Assembly (NCBI GenBank): GCA_030841105.1
Contig: JAVEDE010000065.1
Location: forward strand, 1-36,187
DNA: 36,187 bases
Reading direction: 5' to 3'
Source: Pyrinomonadaceae bacterium
GTDB taxonomy: Bacteria; Acidobacteriota; Blastocatellia; Pyrinomonadales; Pyrinomonadaceae
The notes beneath the pieces were generated by a model, which saw only the letters and a list, made by a program, of their open reading frames with translations, was not told the DNA's origin and made no database searches. The position numbers and the translations under genes were made by a program. This document shows, one piece after another, positions 23,234-30,686 of the stretch; within the stretch, counting starts at the first letter, position 1; every line of letters starts with the position of its first letter.

Positions 23234-23917
23234 TTACTGTGGCGGCGGGGGCTGCCAGTATTCTTCCGTCTCGGCGTTCGCGGGCGACGCGGCGGGGGCA
23301 GCGGCGGGGCGAATTGTGGCAGGGCTGGCGTCGCTCCCGTTGGCTTCCGGGTCTGGCTGGCGTGCGTGCGTGTTGTTGACCACGACTTCGGTGATCAGTT
23401 TCGTGTTCGGGATGACGATGAGCCGCCCGTCAACGGCGCGCACGAGCGTGTCGCGCATGCGGATGGTCTCGATGATGCCCTCGTACTCGCCCATCCTGAT
23501 CCGGTCGCCGATGTTGAACGGGCGATAGAGCAGCAGCATGATGCCGGAGAGCAGATTCGAGAGCACGTCTTTGAGGGCGAAGCCGAGCGCGAAACCCGTC
23601 AGGCCGAGTCCGGTGACGAGCGTGCTCACGTTCATGCCCGACGCGCCGAGCGCGGTGACCGTACCGAAGATGAGGATGCCGTAGTAATAAACTCTCGACA
23701 GCAGCAAGACGACGCCCGTGTCCGCGCGCACGCGCGGCGCGGCCAGCGCGATGACGCGCCGCCCCGCCCCCGCCACCACCCAGAAGATGAGAAAGACCAG
23801 CACGCCCCGGAACATCCCCGGCAAGGCGCGCATCATGTCGGCGTGCAACTGCGCGAAGACTTCCGTGAGCGTGGCCGGGGGCGCAGGAGGCGTGGGCGTG
23901 GGAGATTGGAGAAACAT
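23234..23917 (-). CDS. MscS-family mechanosensitive channel, short form
   Basis: The 227-residue protein has a proline-rich N-terminus, then three predicted membrane segments. They are at about 38-60 (GVLVFLIFWVVAGAGRRVIA), 70-92 (LLLSRVYYYGILIFGTVTAL) and 96-128. The pore helix is GLTGFALGFALKDVLSNLLSG. The MscS beta-domain entry follows, LLYRPFNIGDRIRMGEYEGI and IPNTKLI, after which the usual alpha/beta C-terminal vestibule is missing. An Ala/Pro-rich tail of about 45 residues replaces it. Family members release solutes on osmotic downshock; loss of the vestibule domain makes this a minimal form whose gating could differ. A hairpin repeat separates it from the sulfite-oxidase-like gene upstream. 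Confidence 0.9.
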   Translation of the reverse strand: MFLQSPTPTPPAPPATLTEVFAQLHADMMRALPGMFRGVLVFLIFWVVAGAGRRVIALAAPRVRADTGVVLLLSRVYYYGILIFGTVTALGASGMNVSTLVTGLGLTGFALGFALKDVLSNLLSGIMLLLYRPFNIGDRIRMGEYEGIIETIRMRDTLVRAVDGRLIVIPNTKLITEVVVNNTHARQPDPEANGSDASPATIRPAAAPAASPANAETEEYWQPPPPQ

Positions 23918-23923
23918 AGAAGA

Positions 23924-24009
23924 AAGTGACGAGTGACAAGTGACGGGTGACGAGTTAAAGACAAGTTCTTTGTTTTACTTGTCACTCGTCACCTGTCACC
24001 CGTCACTTT
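23924..24009. repeat. Intergenic short-word inverted repeat (GTGACGAGTGAC type)
   Basis: The left arm is about 23924-23960 (words GTGACGA, GTGACAA, GTGACGG) and the right arm about 23975-24009. They pair over about 35 bp with few mismatches around a short loop. The element starts 6 bp before the MscS start codon and ends directly at the stop codon of the sulfite-oxidase-like gene (24010). Confidence 0.85.
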
Positions 24010-24702
24010 TTAATCTTCGCTCTGGTAGCGGAAGCGTTCGCCGTCCTGACCGTTCCAGGGGACGCCGCGCATGTGGTAGCCGCCCTCTTCCCAGAAGCCC
24101 GCGTGGTCTTCGGCGAGGAAGCGCAAGCCCTTGATCCACTTCGCAGACTTCCATGCGTAGAGTTGCGGGATGATGAGACGCGCCGGGCCGCCGTGTTCGG
24201 GCGGGATCGGGCGGCCGTCGTGAGACCACGCGACGAGCGAATCTTCGGCGAGGAAATATTCGACGGGCACGTTCGTCGTCCACCCGTAATCGTAGGCGAG
24301 CGCGAGGACGTACTTCGCTTCCGGTTTGACGCCCGCGAGCCGCGCCAGTTCGCGCGTCGCCACACCGCCCCACACGTTGTCGAGACGCGACCAGCGCGTC
24401 ACGCAATGAAAGTCTGCATAGACGCGCGTCGCGGGCAACGCCATGAACTCGTCGAGCGACCACGCGAGCGGCCGCTCGACCAGACCTTCGATCTCGAACT
24501 TCCAGTTGGCGAGATCAATGTCGGGCGTGCCGTGCGCGTCCAAGACCGGCCACTTGCGCGTGCGCGTCTGGCCGGGCGGCATCCGCTCGGCGCGCCGCGT
24601 GTCGGGGCTGATGACGACCTCGCCGTCCTCCAACGCCTCCGCCGGGCGCGGCTCTTCGCGCTGGTAATCCTCGTCTCTCATCAAGCCGCTCAAGAAACCC
24701 AT
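24010..24702 (-). CDS. Sulfite-oxidase-like molybdopterin oxidoreductase, cytosolic
   Basis: I place the start at ATG 24702 (GFLSGLMRDEDYQREEPRP). Reading further upstream only translates the repeat element. The 230-residue protein matches the sulfite oxidase/YedY molybdopterin domain: WKFEIEGLVERPLAWSLDEF, then YADFHCVTRWSRLDNVWGGV with the cysteine that binds molybdenum. It continues with DYGWTTNVPVEYF and PPEHGGPARLIIPQLYAWKS, then KWIKGLRFL. There is no Tat signal, unlike YedY, so the enzyme appears to stay in the cytosol. Family members oxidise sulfite or reduce sulfoxides; the substrate here is not readable. A small unknown gene precedes it on the same strand across another hairpin repeat. 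Confidence 0.92.
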   Translation of the reverse strand: MGFLSGLMRDEDYQREEPRPAEALEDGEVVISPDTRRAERMPPGQTRTRKWPVLDAHGTPDIDLANWKFEIEGLVERPLAWSLDEFMALPATRVYADFHCVTRWSRLDNVWGGVATRELARLAGVKPEAKYVLALAYDYGWTTNVPVEYFLAEDSLVAWSHDGRPIPPEHGGPARLIIPQLYAWKSAKWIKGLRFLAEDHAGFWEEGGYHMRGVPWNGQDGERFRYQSED

Positions 24703-24715
24703 AATGCTCCGCAAC

Positions 24716-24812
24716 AGTGACAAGTGACAGGTAACAAGTGACAAGTTAAAACCAAAAACTTGCTCCGACAACGCTCGTTCTTACTTGTCACTCGTCACCT
24801 GTCACTTGTCAC
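24716..24812. repeat. Intergenic short-word inverted repeat (GTGACAAGTGAC type)
   Basis: The left arm (about 24716-24752) contains GTGACAAGTGACAGGTAAC. The right arm (about 24780-24812) contains the complementary TTGTCACTCGTCACCTGTC. The loop is about 28 nt. The right arm supplies the stop codon of the gene that ends at 24809, and the left arm ends 14 bp before the start of the oxidoreductase gene. Confidence 0.85.
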
Positions 24813-25243
24813 TTCTTCGTCGCCCTTTCCGCGAGGTTCATCAACTCTTCGGGCATCCACTTGCCGACGCCTTTGGCGGTCGGCTCGCGGATGCCGACGC
24901 TGCGGTCGTGCCATTCGTCGGCCGCACCACTGTGGCCGCGCTCGCGTTCGTAGCGGTCGGTCAGGTCGAGGCTGAGCGTGATGCCGTCGGCCACGTCGTT
25001 CCAGTCCTCGCGCTGGATGCCGCGCATGACGAGCGAGAGACCGGCCGACCAGTCCTCTTCGGGCGCGCGCGCGTCCTGTTCCGGGATCGTCAGGTTGTAG
25101 ACGGGCGGAAACTCTTTGCCGCGCATCTCGCGCACGATTTGCGCCTTCAACTCTTTGCGCGGCATGTCGGGTCGCTCGCGCCGGATCGCCTGCGCGCGGC
25201 GGAAGATGTCCGCGACGCTCATCTGCTTCTCTGGTTCTGCCAT
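24809..25243 (-). CDS. Conserved-looking small protein of unknown function
   Basis: The 144-residue product is not recognised. It starts MAEPEKQMSVADIFRRAQAI and is charged, with helix-forming segments such as PRKELKAQIVREMRGKEF. The middle is WSAGLSLVMRGIQREDWNDV, followed by an acidic DLTDRYERERG stretch and a basic C-terminus (LAERATKK). There is no signal peptide or membrane segment. Codon use and GC content match the neighbouring genes, which supports it being real. It is likely co-transcribed with the molybdopterin oxidoreductase downstream, and could be an accessory to it, but nothing in the sequence shows this. Its TGA stop is within the repeat arm. Confidence 0.72.
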   Translation of the reverse strand: MAEPEKQMSVADIFRRAQAIRRERPDMPRKELKAQIVREMRGKEFPPVYNLTIPEQDARAPEEDWSAGLSLVMRGIQREDWNDVADGITLSLDLTDRYERERGHSGAADEWHDRSVGIREPTAKGVGKWMPEELMNLAERATKK

Positions 25244-25443
25244 CGTTTTTTAGCCTCTCGAATTTGCCCTTAACTTACACGCCCGCCGCGAGAATCACAA
25301 CCCCGAATTGGCGCGCGCCGCAGACACGCGACCGCCACAGTTTCGCCACTCAAAGTTGAGGCTTCTCCGTTCCGTCTCGCCGCTCGCGTTGTGGTATCGT
25401 GCTTCGTTCGTAAACCGGCAGAAAGCGAGGATCGGTAACTATA

Positions 25444-26814
25444 GTGTCAGAGACGATTCCGGCGGATGGAGGGGTGGTTGCCCAGCACGATAGGCCGATG
25501 GGTTTCCCGACCTGCCCGGTCTGCGGGCGCGAGTCGAAGGACGAGTTGACGCCGTTCGACGCGCTCGACGAATGGCTGCGCGCGCTGGTGTCTGCGAACG
25601 CCCCGGCGGGGCAGTTCGTCAACGTCGTGTGCAAGCGTTGCGTGGAGATGTTCGACCGGGCGCGCACGCAACTACAGACGGACGCCGTCGTCTTCGAGCA
25701 GGGCGGCCTCGTCCTGCCGACCCCGCTCAGGCTCGACGCCGACGACCGCTTCACAGGGCGCGGCGTGACCATCGCCTTCCTCGACTCAGGCTTCTACAAG
25801 CACCCCGACCTGACGACGCCCGACAACCGCATCCTCGCCTATCACAGCATCGTGCCCGACCACAAAACGTCTCTTGAGACGAGCGACCCGGCGAGTTGGC
25901 ACGGCATGATGACCTCTGTGGTGGCGGCCGGAAACGGCTCGCTCTCGAAAGGCTTCTATCGCAGCATCGCGCCCGAAGCCAACGTCGTGCTCGTCAAACT
26001 CGCCGTGTCCGGTCGCATCTCCGAGCGCAACATTCAGGACGGTCTCGAATGGGTGCTCGCGCATCGCGAGGAGTACAACATTCGCGTCGTCAACATCTCT
26101 GCGGGCGGCGACGACGAGGAGTCGTATCTCAACAACGAACTAGCGCAGACCGTTGAGCGCGCCGTCAAAGAGGGCTTGATCGTCGTCTGCGCGGCGGGGA
26201 ACGCGGGACACATGCCGGGGCATCCGGTGTTGCCCCCGGCCAGCGCGCCCGCCTCGATCACCGTCGGCGGCTTAGACGATCAGAACTCGCTCGACCGCGC
26301 ACGTCGCGGCATGTACCGTTCATCCTACGGCCCGACGATTGACGGCCTGCAAAAGCCCGAAATCATCGCGCCCGGCATCTGGGTTCCCGCGCCCATCCTC
26401 CCGCACACGCCCACCGCCGACGAGGCCGAACTCTACGCCACGCTCGACAAGGCGACCGACGACGAACTGCTCTCGATCATCGAATCGCATGCAGAGGTTG
26501 ACCCAGACCTCTACAACGCGCGCGAACTACGCACCTCGCTCCTGCGTCACCTCATCACGATCAAACTCCGCGAAGGCGACGTGATCAGCGAACACTACAA
26601 ATACGTGGACGGCACTTCGTTCGCCGCGCCTATCGTCTCCTCGATCATCGCGTGCATGCTCGAAGCCAACCCGCGTCTCAAGCCGCAACAGGTCAAACGC
26701 ATCTTGATCGAGACGGCCGAGCGACTGCCCGGCATCGAGATTGATCGGCAGGGCTGGGGCGGCGTCGCCCCGCGCCGCGCCATCGAACTCGCGCTCCTCG
26801 TCAAGTCGCTCTAA
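25444..26814 (+). CDS. Cytosolic subtilase (S8 peptidase) with N-terminal zinc ribbon
   Basis: The start is GTG 25444. The 456-residue protein has no signal peptide. Residues 20-70 form a zinc-ribbon-like element with CPVC (24-27) and CKRC (63-66). The peptidase domain follows with the full catalytic triad: Asp114 (IAFLDSGFYKHPD), His153 (SWHGMMTSVVAAG) and Ser392 (DGTSFAAPIVSS). The oxyanion asparagine is Asn253 (CAAGNAGHMPG). Between APGIWVPAP and the serine block there is an insertion of about 75 acidic and helical residues (DEAELYATLDKATDDELLSI), which is not part of the usual subtilase core. Absence of a prodomain and export signal, plus a zinc ribbon, suggests an intracellular, regulated protease. 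The 560 bp downstream hold only a tandem array and a pseudogene start. Confidence 0.92.
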   Translation: MSETIPADGGVVAQHDRPMGFPTCPVCGRESKDELTPFDALDEWLRALVSANAPAGQFVNVVCKRCVEMFDRARTQLQTDAVVFEQGGLVLPTPLRLDADDRFTGRGVTIAFLDSGFYKHPDLTTPDNRILAYHSIVPDHKTSLETSDPASWHGMMTSVVAAGNGSLSKGFYRSIAPEANVVLVKLAVSGRISERNIQDGLEWVLAHREEYNIRVVNISAGGDDEESYLNNELAQTVERAVKEGLIVVCAAGNAGHMPGHPVLPPASAPASITVGGLDDQNSLDRARRGMYRSSYGPTIDGLQKPEIIAPGIWVPAPILPHTPTADEAELYATLDKATDDELLSIIESHAEVDPDLYNARELRTSLLRHLITIKLREGDVISEHYKYVDGTSFAAPIVSSIIACMLEANPRLKPQQVKRILIETAERLPGIEIDRQGWGGVAPRRAIELALLVKSL

Positions 26815-26892
26815 AGGCCGCGAAAGAAAGTTGACCTTTCAAAATCCTCTTAAGACTCTGCCGGGAAAGCCCCTTCACGCCGCTTTACCCGG

Positions 26893-27232
26893 CCGTCACG
26901 CGCTAACACCCGCCGTCACACCCACTAACTCCACCGTCACGCGTTTCAATCCCACCGTCACGCGCAAAAACCCGCCGTCACGTGTTTTAGTCCCGCCGTC
27001 AGGTGTTTTTTTTCCATCGTCACGTGTTTTAGTGCTCCGTCATGCGTTTCAAGTCCGCCGTCACGTGCATTAACTCCATCGTCACCTGTTTTTTTCTCAT
27101 CGTCATGCGTTCGGGTGCTCCGTCACGTGTTTTAAGTCCATCGTCACGTGCATTGAGTCCGTCGTCACGTGTTTTCTTCCCGCCGTCAGGCGTTTAAGTT
27201 CATCGTCACATGTTTTTTTTCGTCGTCAGAGG
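26893..27232. repeat. Degenerate 20-21-bp tandem array with CACGTG cores
   Basis: Seventeen units begin at 26893, 26913, 26934, 26955, 26975, 26996, 27017, 27037, 27058, 27079, 27100, 27120, 27141, 27162, 27183, 27203 and 27223. Spacing is 20 or 21 bp throughout. The consensus is CCGTCACGTGTTTTAAGTCC, in which CGTCAC is the best conserved part; many units contain the palindrome CACGTG. It begins about 80 bp after the subtilase stop and has no long open frame. Unit sequence differs from the array at 8315-8605, but period and style are the same. Confidence 0.92.
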
Positions 27233-27373
27233 TGCGTTGAAGGTTTATTAGTTGCGACTAGCAGCGGGCGGATAAATTTCTGCGCCGCGCCCCTGTGCAC
27301 GCGCTAGAATGGCCGCGCCAGCTTTGACCGCGCCGCTCGTCTTGCAGCGTTGCGCAACCTCAAGGGGAAAACT

Positions 27374-27643
27374 ATGTGGACAGACTCTTTCGCGGCGTGG
27401 CTCGATAGATGCGCCTCCAACTCTCTGGTCGCGCTCGCCGCCCTTGCGTGCGCGACATAGACGAACTGCTGCGCATCAACGAGAAGATCACAGGCAAGCC
27501 GCACGCTGCCTATTACGAGACGAAGGCCGCCGACTTACATCGGGCGTTCGCCCACCACCTGCCTCGTCGCCGAACACGGCGGGCGCGTCGTCGGCTTCGA
27601 CCGCGGCGACTACGTGAACCTCGTGCGCTCGCTCGACGAGTAA
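27374..27643 (+). pseudogene. GNAT-like acetyltransferase remnant, frameshifted and truncated
   Basis: A likely original start is ATG 27374 with AAGGGG upstream; that frame closes at 27460. A GNAT-like N-terminal segment is readable in a second frame from about 27450: VRDIDELLRINEKITGKPHA, then AYYETKAADLH. It continues in a third frame from about 27539 as IGRSPTTCLVAEHGGRVVGF, ending at TAA 27641-27643. The INEKITGKP..YYE and VAEHGGRVVGF pieces match the first helix and central strands of acetyltransferases. The acetyl-CoA-binding Q/RxxGxG/A motif and the C-terminus are missing. So the gene carries at least one frameshift and a large deletion and is very unlikely to be functional. Confidence 0.7.
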
Positions 27644-27648
27644 AAGTT

Positions 27649-27766
27649 GTCAGTTGTCCGTGGTCGGTTGTCGGTTGTTATTCGTCCGTCGTAGGTTGTT
27701 CAGTTCAATCTTTAGCAACTCGCTCATCAGCCACATACAACTGACAACCGACCACGCACTACTGAC
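27649..27766. repeat. Intergenic short-word inverted repeat (GTCAGTTGTCCGTGGTC type)
   Basis: The left arm at 27649-27677 and right arm at 27738-27766 are 29 nt each and pair with few mismatches around a 60-nt spacer. Words are GTTGTC, CGTGGTC and GGTTGTC and their complements. It lies between the GNAT pseudogene stop and ATG 27777, and extends the apparent reading frame upstream without being coding. Confidence 0.8.
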
Positions 27767-27776
27767 CGCCTTGCTT

Positions 27777-29177
27777 ATGAAACTCAACCCCGAAACCGTC
27801 CTTCGCCGCCGCCCATACCTTCGCCTCGCGCTCAATTCGAGCGACGAGGTGCAGGTGTCGGTCGGCGAGCGGACGATCAAGTGCGGGCTGCACGCGCTGG
27901 CCGTGCTCGAACTCTTCTCCCGGCCGCTGTCAATCGCCGACGCGATCAAGCAACTCGGCGCGCGTTACGCGGCCGGGGAGCGCGTCGCCGCCATCGCCAC
28001 GCTCTTCCGACTCCAAGAGGGCGGCGCGCTCCGCGACGTTTCCGCGCGCGATGAAGAGGACGGCGCGGCGCACGAGCAAAACGCGGCGCACGACAAAAGC
28101 GCGTCCGTCGGTGGCGTTGAGGCTGTCGAAAAATTTGTCGGCGACGCGCGCAGCGAAGATAACGAGCGCAACGAAAATCTCTCCGCCGATGAAATCTATT
28201 TCGAGTGCGCGCTCGACGACTCGACGCGCGCCCTGATTCCTTACCGCGAGCGTGATGCGCGCGCTGCTGCTGCTGCGGCGGGTGTTCCGCGCGCTGCCGG
28301 AACTCTTCAAACGACGCCGACGGCCGCGCTCGAACTCAACCCGCACCTCTTTCTGCAAACGGGCGACGACGCGCCCGCGCACCTCGCCGCGCGAGTCCCG
28401 TTCCTAGATCGTTTCTCGCCGCGCCGCCCGCTCCTCTGGGTCGAAGACACTGGCACGGAGACGCTCGCGCCCTACTGGCTCATGCCGGAGCACGCGCGTC
28501 TATTCGTGCAACTCAAGGAAGGAAAAGTCGCGCCCGCCGAACTCGACGCGGACACGTCCGCGCGGTTCGCGGAGGCGCGGATTTTGATCGCGCCGGAAGA
28601 GGACGCAGCGCGCGCGGACAATTGGCGACGCGCGTGCGAAGAGTTGCGGCGCGATCTGCAAAGCGAACAACATGCGGTGATGCGTAAGATCATCCACCCG
28701 CTGCAACTCGCGGCCTTGCGCCGCTACTTTCGCGCGCTCGACGCGCGCGGCCACCTCAAGGCGAGCAGCAACAAGCACTACGCGCACCGCCGCCGCTCGA
28801 TTTACGACGAAGAGACCGCGCGCTTCGTACAACAACAAATCAACGCGCTCGTCAATCGCATCACGCCCGCGCCCGTCCGGCCTTCGCACTGTCAGGTCTC
28901 CGTCTATCAGCCGGGCGCGTTCCTGCGTCGTCACAAAGATCAGCCGCAGTACGTCTGGAATCTCTCGCTCGTCGTGGACGCCGAGCCGGAGTCGGAGGAG
29001 GCGAACGCGTGGCCGATCTGCGTGGAGGTGGAAGGGCGTGCGCGTGAAGTGCGCCTGGAGATCGGCGACGCAGTGCTCTACCGCGGCGCGGAGTTCACGC
29101 ACTGGCGCGACGTGCTGCCCGACGGCGAATCCGTCACGATGCTCTTCTGCTTCTTCTCCCTGGCGGACGATGAATGA
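27777..29177 (+). CDS. PqqD-like domain/2OG-Fe(II) oxygenase fold protein
   Basis: I choose ATG 27777 because upstream residues only translate the repeat. The 466-residue protein starts with MKLNPETVLRRRPYLRLAL, a small winged-helix, PqqD-like region at about 12-80 (CGLHALAVLELFSRPLSIAD, ATLFRLQEGGAL). An Ala/Glu-rich linker of about 60 residues follows. The C-terminal region (about 285-466) resembles a prolyl-4-hydroxylase/2OG-Fe(II) fold. It has VSVYQPGAFLRRHKDQPQYV with an HxD pair, a VRLEIGDAVLYRGAEFTHWR segment with the distal histidine, and VTMLFCFFSL. H-x-D...H would bind Fe(II); the 2OG-binding basic residue is not clear. N-terminal PqqD-like folds often bind peptides, so a peptide- or amino-acid-hydroxylating enzyme is a guess. 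Substrate and partners are unknown. Confidence 0.75.
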   Translation: MKLNPETVLRRRPYLRLALNSSDEVQVSVGERTIKCGLHALAVLELFSRPLSIADAIKQLGARYAAGERVAAIATLFRLQEGGALRDVSARDEEDGAAHEQNAAHDKSASVGGVEAVEKFVGDARSEDNERNENLSADEIYFECALDDSTRALIPYRERDARAAAAAAGVPRAAGTLQTTPTAALELNPHLFLQTGDDAPAHLAARVPFLDRFSPRRPLLWVEDTGTETLAPYWLMPEHARLFVQLKEGKVAPAELDADTSARFAEARILIAPEEDAARADNWRRACEELRRDLQSEQHAVMRKIIHPLQLAALRRYFRALDARGHLKASSNKHYAHRRRSIYDEETARFVQQQINALVNRITPAPVRPSHCQVSVYQPGAFLRRHKDQPQYVWNLSLVVDAEPESEEANAWPICVEVEGRAREVRLEIGDAVLYRGAEFTHWRDVLPDGESVTMLFCFFSLADDE

Positions 29178-29178
29178 A

Positions 29179-29248
29179 AAGGAGGAGACAGGAGATAGAA
29201 TAAGACGCGCGGGTCTTCCTTCTGACTCCTGTCTCCTATCTCCTCCTT
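29179..29248. repeat. Intergenic short-word inverted repeat (GGAGACAGGAGATAG type)
   Basis: The left arm AAGGAGGAGACAGGAGATAG (29179-29198) is nearly complementary to the right arm at 29226-29248, which contains CTCCTATCTCCTCCTT. The loop is about 27 nt. It begins directly after the stop of the oxygenase-like gene and may act as its terminator, though no U-run follows. Confidence 0.75.
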
Positions 29249-29345
29249 CATCGTTCCATCTATGCGGTGGACACGCCCGCACGCTTTGTGCCACAATTCG
29301 CGCACAACAAACACGCGAATTAAAATAATTTTTGAGGGGAACACT

Positions 29346-29627
29346 ATGGCAGAAAATGAGAACGCGTTAGGCGCGGCGGAAGCACAAACCGGCGGCAGCG
29401 ACGCGACCGCAACTACGAACGCAGAGCCGCCCGACACAGCCGCCGCCGCCACCGAAGCCGCGCCCGCGAGCACGGAAGAGATCACTTATCACGCCGTCGA
29501 AAAAGACGGGCAGGTGACCGCCCTCTGGGAGATGCAGGGACGCAAGCACCTCCGCACCATTGACCCGCGCTCACGACAGGGACAAGAAATCCTCCGCCTC
29601 TACACCGCCGAACACCACGACGAATAA
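29346..29627 (+). CDS. Small acidic protein of unknown function
   Basis: The start is ATG 29346 with GAGGGG upstream. The frame extends upstream but the Shine-Dalgarno position and composition favour this start. The 93-residue product has an Ala/Thr/Glu-rich, probably disordered N-terminal half (TGGSDATATTNAEPPDTAAA). A compact C-terminal block follows: EEITYHAVEKDGQVTALWEM, then GRKHLRTIDPRSRQGQEILRLY. There is no signal peptide or membrane segment. I recognise no family. It is flanked by two hairpin repeats, and the 3' one begins 4 bp after its stop codon. Confidence 0.68.
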   Translation: MAENENALGAAEAQTGGSDATATTNAEPPDTAAAATEAAPASTEEITYHAVEKDGQVTALWEMQGRKHLRTIDPRSRQGQEILRLYTAEHHDE

Positions 29628-29630
29628 AAT

Positions 29631-29714
29631 AGTGACAAGTGACAAGTGACGAGTGACAAGTTAAAGGCAAGGCTTTTGTTTTAACTTGTCACTCGTCACT
29701 TGTCACTTGTCACT
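29631..29714. repeat. Perfect 35-bp inverted repeat of GTGACAA/GTGACGA words
   Basis: The left arm 29631-29665 and right arm 29680-29714 are exact reverse complements over 35 bp, with a 14-nt loop. The arm consists of tandem AGTGACAAGTGACAAGTGAC words ending in AAGTTAAA. The last four codons of the minus-strand dehydrogenase gene, including its TGA stop, lie inside the right arm (29703-29714). The left arm starts 4 bp after the plus-strand gene stop, so it also fits a bidirectional terminator between convergent genes. Confidence 0.93.
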
Positions 29715-30656
29715 CACTAAATTCCTTGCTTCGCCTCTGACGAACGCCTCGATGTTGTCTATGAGTTGGTCGGCGAGCGCCTGCATGGCCTGAAGACTCG
29801 CCCACGCGATGTGGGGCGTGACGATCAGGTTGGGCAAGTCGAGTTCGAGCAGCGCGTTGCCTTCGCGCGGCGGCTCTCGGCTCAACACGTCCACGCCCGC
29901 GCCTGCGATCACGCCTGCGCGCAACGCATCGATCAACGCAGCTTCGTCCACCACCCCGCCGCGCGCACAATTAATCAAGATGGCCTCCGGTCGCATCAGG
30001 GCGAGTTCCGCCGCGCCGATGAGGTGGCGCGTCTCGGCGTTGAGCGGCGTGTGCAGCGTGATGATGTCGCTCGCGCTGAGGACTTCGGCGAAGGGCGTGC
30101 GGCCGTCGCGCGCGACGTTTGCGCCTTTGCGTTCGGCGACAAGCGTGTTGAGGCCGACGGCGCGCGCGAGTCGTTCGACCGACTGGCCGAGCGCGCCGTG
30201 GCCGATGATGCCGAGCGTGCTGCCGTGCAAATCGCGGATCGGATGCGTCAGCAGGCAGAACTGTTCCGCGCGCTGCCACTCGCCCGCGCGCAGGTCGCGT
30301 TGATAAGTGTTGAGGTTGCGGCGCAGCGCGAGGATCAGCATGAGGACGTGTTCGGGCAGCGTGTGCGTCGCGTAGCCGCGCACGTTGGAGACACTGATGC
30401 CGCGCGCGCGGCAACTCTTGAGGTCAATGTTGTCCGTGCCCGTCGCCGCGACCGCGATCAACTTGAGCGCGGGCAACGCGGCGAGTTCCGCGTCACCGAT
30501 CTTGACCTTGTTGACGACGGCGATGCTCGCCCCTTTGAGACGTTCGACTACTTCGCCGGGGCGCGTTTGGCCGTACTCGCGCCACTCGTGCGCGAAGGCG
30601 GGCGGCCTGATCTCCGCCCGCAGCGTGTCGCGATCCAGAAAGACGATTCGTTCCAT
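29703..30656 (-). CDS. D-2-hydroxyacid dehydrogenase (glycerate dehydrogenase-like)
   Basis: The 317-residue protein is a full-length member of the D-isomer 2-hydroxyacid dehydrogenase family, with no ACT domain. The NAD motif is TLGIIGHGALGQSVERLA. The catalytic set is present as Arg in LINCARGGVVDEAAL, Glu in LSREPP and His in IVTPHIAWAS. GTDNIDLKSCRARGISVSN is typical of the glycerate/hydroxypyruvate reductase subgroup. Such enzymes interconvert glycerate and hydroxypyruvate or glyoxylate and glycolate; the exact substrate cannot be read. It follows the DASS transporter by 30 bp on the same strand, so the transporter may supply a dicarboxylate or hydroxyacid. The last residues S-D-K and the stop come from repeat sequence. 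Confidence 0.93.
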   Translation of the reverse strand: MERIVFLDRDTLRAEIRPPAFAHEWREYGQTRPGEVVERLKGASIAVVNKVKIGDAELAALPALKLIAVAATGTDNIDLKSCRARGISVSNVRGYATHTLPEHVLMLILALRRNLNTYQRDLRAGEWQRAEQFCLLTHPIRDLHGSTLGIIGHGALGQSVERLARAVGLNTLVAERKGANVARDGRTPFAEVLSASDIITLHTPLNAETRHLIGAAELALMRPEAILINCARGGVVDEAALIDALRAGVIAGAGVDVLSREPPREGNALLELDLPNLIVTPHIAWASLQAMQALADQLIDNIEAFVRGEARNLVSDK

Positions 30657-30686
30657 AGTTTTCTACCCGAACGCGCGGGCTTTGAG

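Noticed and set aside
23924..24009. Insertion sequence or MITE with terminal repeats
   Set aside because: The arms are made of tandem short words throughout, and no target-site duplication or transposase is seen.
26893..27232. CRISPR array
   Set aside because: Units are degenerate, only 20-21 bp long including any 'spacer', and no cas genes are in the window.
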